A program made the translations under genes and the position numbers. The notes below the pieces were generated by a model. It was given only the letters and a program-made list of their open reading frames with translations, was not told where the DNA came from and ran no database searches. A stretch of DNA of 64,000 nucleotides, taken from positions 1-64,000 of the forward strand of contig CACDSA010000003.1 of NCBI GenBank assembly GCA_902555185.1. The letters run 5' to 3'. Positions 61,851 to 64,000 of the stretch are shown here, in pieces (within the stretch, counting starts at the first letter, position 1; every line of letters begins with the position of its first letter). Origin of the DNA: an uncultured Pelagibacteraceae bacterium. GTDB taxonomy: Bacteria > Pseudomonadota > Alphaproteobacteria > Pelagibacterales > Pelagibacteraceae.

Positions 61851-64000
61851 ATGAGTAAAAAAATAGTAATCACCGGTGGCTTAGGTTATATAGGCACTGA
61901 ACTGTGTAAAATATACTCTGGCTATAGTTGGAACGATCAAATCGTCGTTATAGATAACAGGTTCATATCTGAAAGAGTTAATCAACTAAGAAATTGGAAT
62001 ATAAATTATATTCACGGAGATATTTTAGATAAAGACCTTATAAAAAAAAATTGCCACGATGCCGATATTATACATCATTTAGCGGGGATCACTGACGTCC
62101 CTAAAGTAAAGAGCGAAAGCAATAATGAGAAAGATGATCAAATAAAAAAGGTTGCAGAAGAAGGCACTCAAAATATTTTAGATGCTACTCATAAAAATTG
62201 TAAAATAATTATGCCTTCCACTCATGTAGTATTTGAGGGTATCGACAAAGTTAAAAACGATATAAATGAGGAAGAGACAACAAAACCAGTATTATCATAC
62301 GGTAAATCTAAAGATTACAACGAAAAGCAACTTAAATCTTCTGGTAAAAATTTTGTAATTTTAAGATTAGGTTCAGTTTATGGATATTCTACTGATACAG
62401 CTCGAATTGATATTATGCCGAATTTCTTTTCAAAAATGGCATCACAAAATGGAGTGCTAAAATTGTTTGCTGGTGGAAAACAAGTGAAAAGTTTAGTCCC
62501 ACTTATAGACGTTGCAAGATGTTTTAAATTTATGGAAGAAAGAACAGATATTTCCTCAGAGATATTTAATTTAACTAAAGATACAGTGACTGTAAAAGAA
62601 GTTGCTGAAATTTGTAAAAAATATAATCCTAATATTACATTAAGGGAGACTAATGATGAAATTCCCAATTTAGGATTTTCTTTATCTAATAGAAAAATTT
62701 TGAAAACTGGTTTTAAATTTCTTTACAGTCTAGATGAGAGTATTAGAGAGATGATTCAAAAATGGTCAAAACAAAAAATTGTTAAAGATTTAGAGTACGT
62801 TAGAAATGGTGAAAATGAGTATATTGATAAAAGAGGAAAAATTAGTAATCATGAATTGACTGAGCCAATAAATATGATTGGTTTGATTGAGTCAAAAAAA
62901 GGGACAATAAGAGCTAATCACTATCACCCTCAACAAGAACAAAAGTGCTTGTTTACCAAAGGTCAAATTATTGAAATATATCAAGATGTTATTAATCCAA
63001 ATTCCCCAAAAATCACTCAAGTAGTAAACGAGGGACAACTTTCAGTAATAAAACCAAATGTTGCACATACTATGGTTTTTACAAAAGATACAACTTTTTT
63101 AAATTTAGTAAGAGGAGAAAGAGAACATGAAAATTATGGAATTACTCATACTATTAAACATATATTTGTTGATGAAAAAGAAAAAAATTTATTATTAAAA
63201 TATTATAAATTTGATTGTAGATCTTGCGGTAACACTGACTTAAAAAGGGTTATTTCTTTAGGTTATCAACCTCTTGCAAATAACTTATTAACAAAAGAAA
63301 GTGAGAAATGTGAATTATACCCTCTTGAGGTAAATTATTGTGATAAATGTCACAACTGCCAACTGTCAGTTGCTGTTGATCCAAAAAAAATGTTTTCAAA
63401 GTATTTATATACTTCTTCTACTTCTAAAATATTTAGAGATCATTTTATAAGCTCTTCAAAAAAATATATAGAAGAATTTAAATTAAATAAAAAAAAATCT
63501 TATATAATTGATATAGGTAGCAATGATGGAGTTGCACTTAAGCCTTTTTTAGATCAAGGGTTTAATCAAATTTTAGGAATAGAACCTGCAAAAAATTTAG
63601 CTAAATTGGCTAATAAAAATAAGATTAAAACTTTCAATGGTTTTTTAAACAAAAAAAACATTAAAAAGATTAAGAAAAACGCAGATTTGGTATTGGCGTC
63701 AAACGTTTTCGCACATTCTGACAATTTGTACGAAATGGCTGAATGCATGTTAAGCTTGATAGGCAAAAAAGGAACAATAATAATAGAAGTTCAGCATTTG
63801 TTAAATACATTAAAAGATTTGACATTTGATAATATTTATCACGAACATTTTAATTATTGGTCACTCACTTCATTAATTAATTTTTTTAAGCAATTTGATT
63901 GTGAAATATTTAGATCTGAAAAAATTGATACTCATGGGGGTTCTTTAAGAGTTTATATTAAAAAAGGTAAAAACATAAAAATTGAGCAAAGTGTAAAACA
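61851..64000 (+). CDS. SDR epimerase/dehydratase - cupin - C-methyltransferase fusion protein (3' truncated by window edge)
   Basis: Manual translation from ATG 61851 stays open to the window end (>=716 codons). SDR: VITGGLGYIGTE and YGKSK. Cupin: IRANHYHPQQEQKCLFTKGQIIEIY...VIKPNVAHTMVF. C-methyltransferase: CRSCGNTDLKRVISLGYQPLANNL...CDKCHNCQLS...IIDIGSNDGVALKPF...DNIYHEHFNYWSL...THGGSLRVYI. Confidence 0.9.
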   Translation, partial: MSKKIVITGGLGYIGTELCKIYSGYSWNDQIVVIDNRFISERVNQLRNWNINYIHGDILDKDLIKKNCHDADIIHHLAGITDVPKVKSESNNEKDDQIKKVAEEGTQNILDATHKNCKIIMPSTHVVFEGIDKVKNDINEEETTKPVLSYGKSKDYNEKQLKSSGKNFVILRLGSVYGYSTDTARIDIMPNFFSKMASQNGVLKLFAGGKQVKSLVPLIDVARCFKFMEERTDISSEIFNLTKDTVTVKEVAEICKKYNPNITLRETNDEIPNLGFSLSNRKILKTGFKFLYSLDESIREMIQKWSKQKIVKDLEYVRNGENEYIDKRGKISNHELTEPINMIGLIESKKGTIRANHYHPQQEQKCLFTKGQIIEIYQDVINPNSPKITQVVNEGQLSVIKPNVAHTMVFTKDTTFLNLVRGEREHENYGITHTIKHIFVDEKEKNLLLKYYKFDCRSCGNTDLKRVISLGYQPLANNLLTKESEKCELYPLEVNYCDKCHNCQLSVAVDPKKMFSKYLYTSSTSKIFRDHFISSSKKYIEEFKLNKKKSYIIDIGSNDGVALKPFLDQGFNQILGIEPAKNLAKLANKNKIKTFNGFLNKKNIKKIKKNADLVLASNVFAHSDNLYEMAECMLSLIGKKGTIIIEVQHLLNTLKDLTFDNIYHEHFNYWSLTSLINFFKQFDCEIFRSEKIDTHGGSLRVYIKKGKNIKIEQSVK

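Noticed and set aside
62378-62668. 96 aa minus-strand ORF near the right edge (also 63566-63766)
   Set aside because: Both lie within the long plus-strand fusion ORF, which has clear domain motifs; they appear in the track only because the real ORF runs off the edge.

Overview
This 64 kb, very AT-rich, gene-dense window looks like a streamlined alphaproteobacterial chromosome, most likely Pelagibacterales/SAR11-like (inferred from gene content, synteny and composition). It is mostly core genome: guaB-TPR-guaA-panB; a YfgM/BamB-like pair; purF-cvpA-RND transporter-dnaB-rplI-rpsR-rpsF; fabD-fabG-acpP-gmk; the lptF/lptG/lptD/surA/pdxA/rsmA block; pepA-ndk; purM-purN; hda-aspS; accC-accB-aroQ; thiS-thiG; RNase E/G; PBP1a; prfB (with a programmed frameshift); tyrS; anmK; a full iscR-sufBCDSUT-sufA locus; glnA; tRNA-Leu(UAG); and tig-clpP-clpX-lon. 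No rRNA, CRISPR array or transposon was seen. The right edge (~60.9-64 kb) enters a surface-glycan region. There a GT17-like glycosyltransferase faces a very large ORF, open to the window edge and absent from the supplied ORF track. It fuses an SDR nucleotide-sugar epimerase/dehydratase, a CapF-like cupin and a zinc-motif sugar C-methyltransferase. Other points of interest: an IMP dehydrogenase lacking its CBS (Bateman) module; a cysteine-free RNase E/G lacking the Zn-link; a stand-alone NrdJ C-terminal-like protein; repeated 4-bp TTAA/TTAG shared stop codons at convergent gene ends; an IscR-like operator; and a possible heat-shock, near-leaderless lon promoter.
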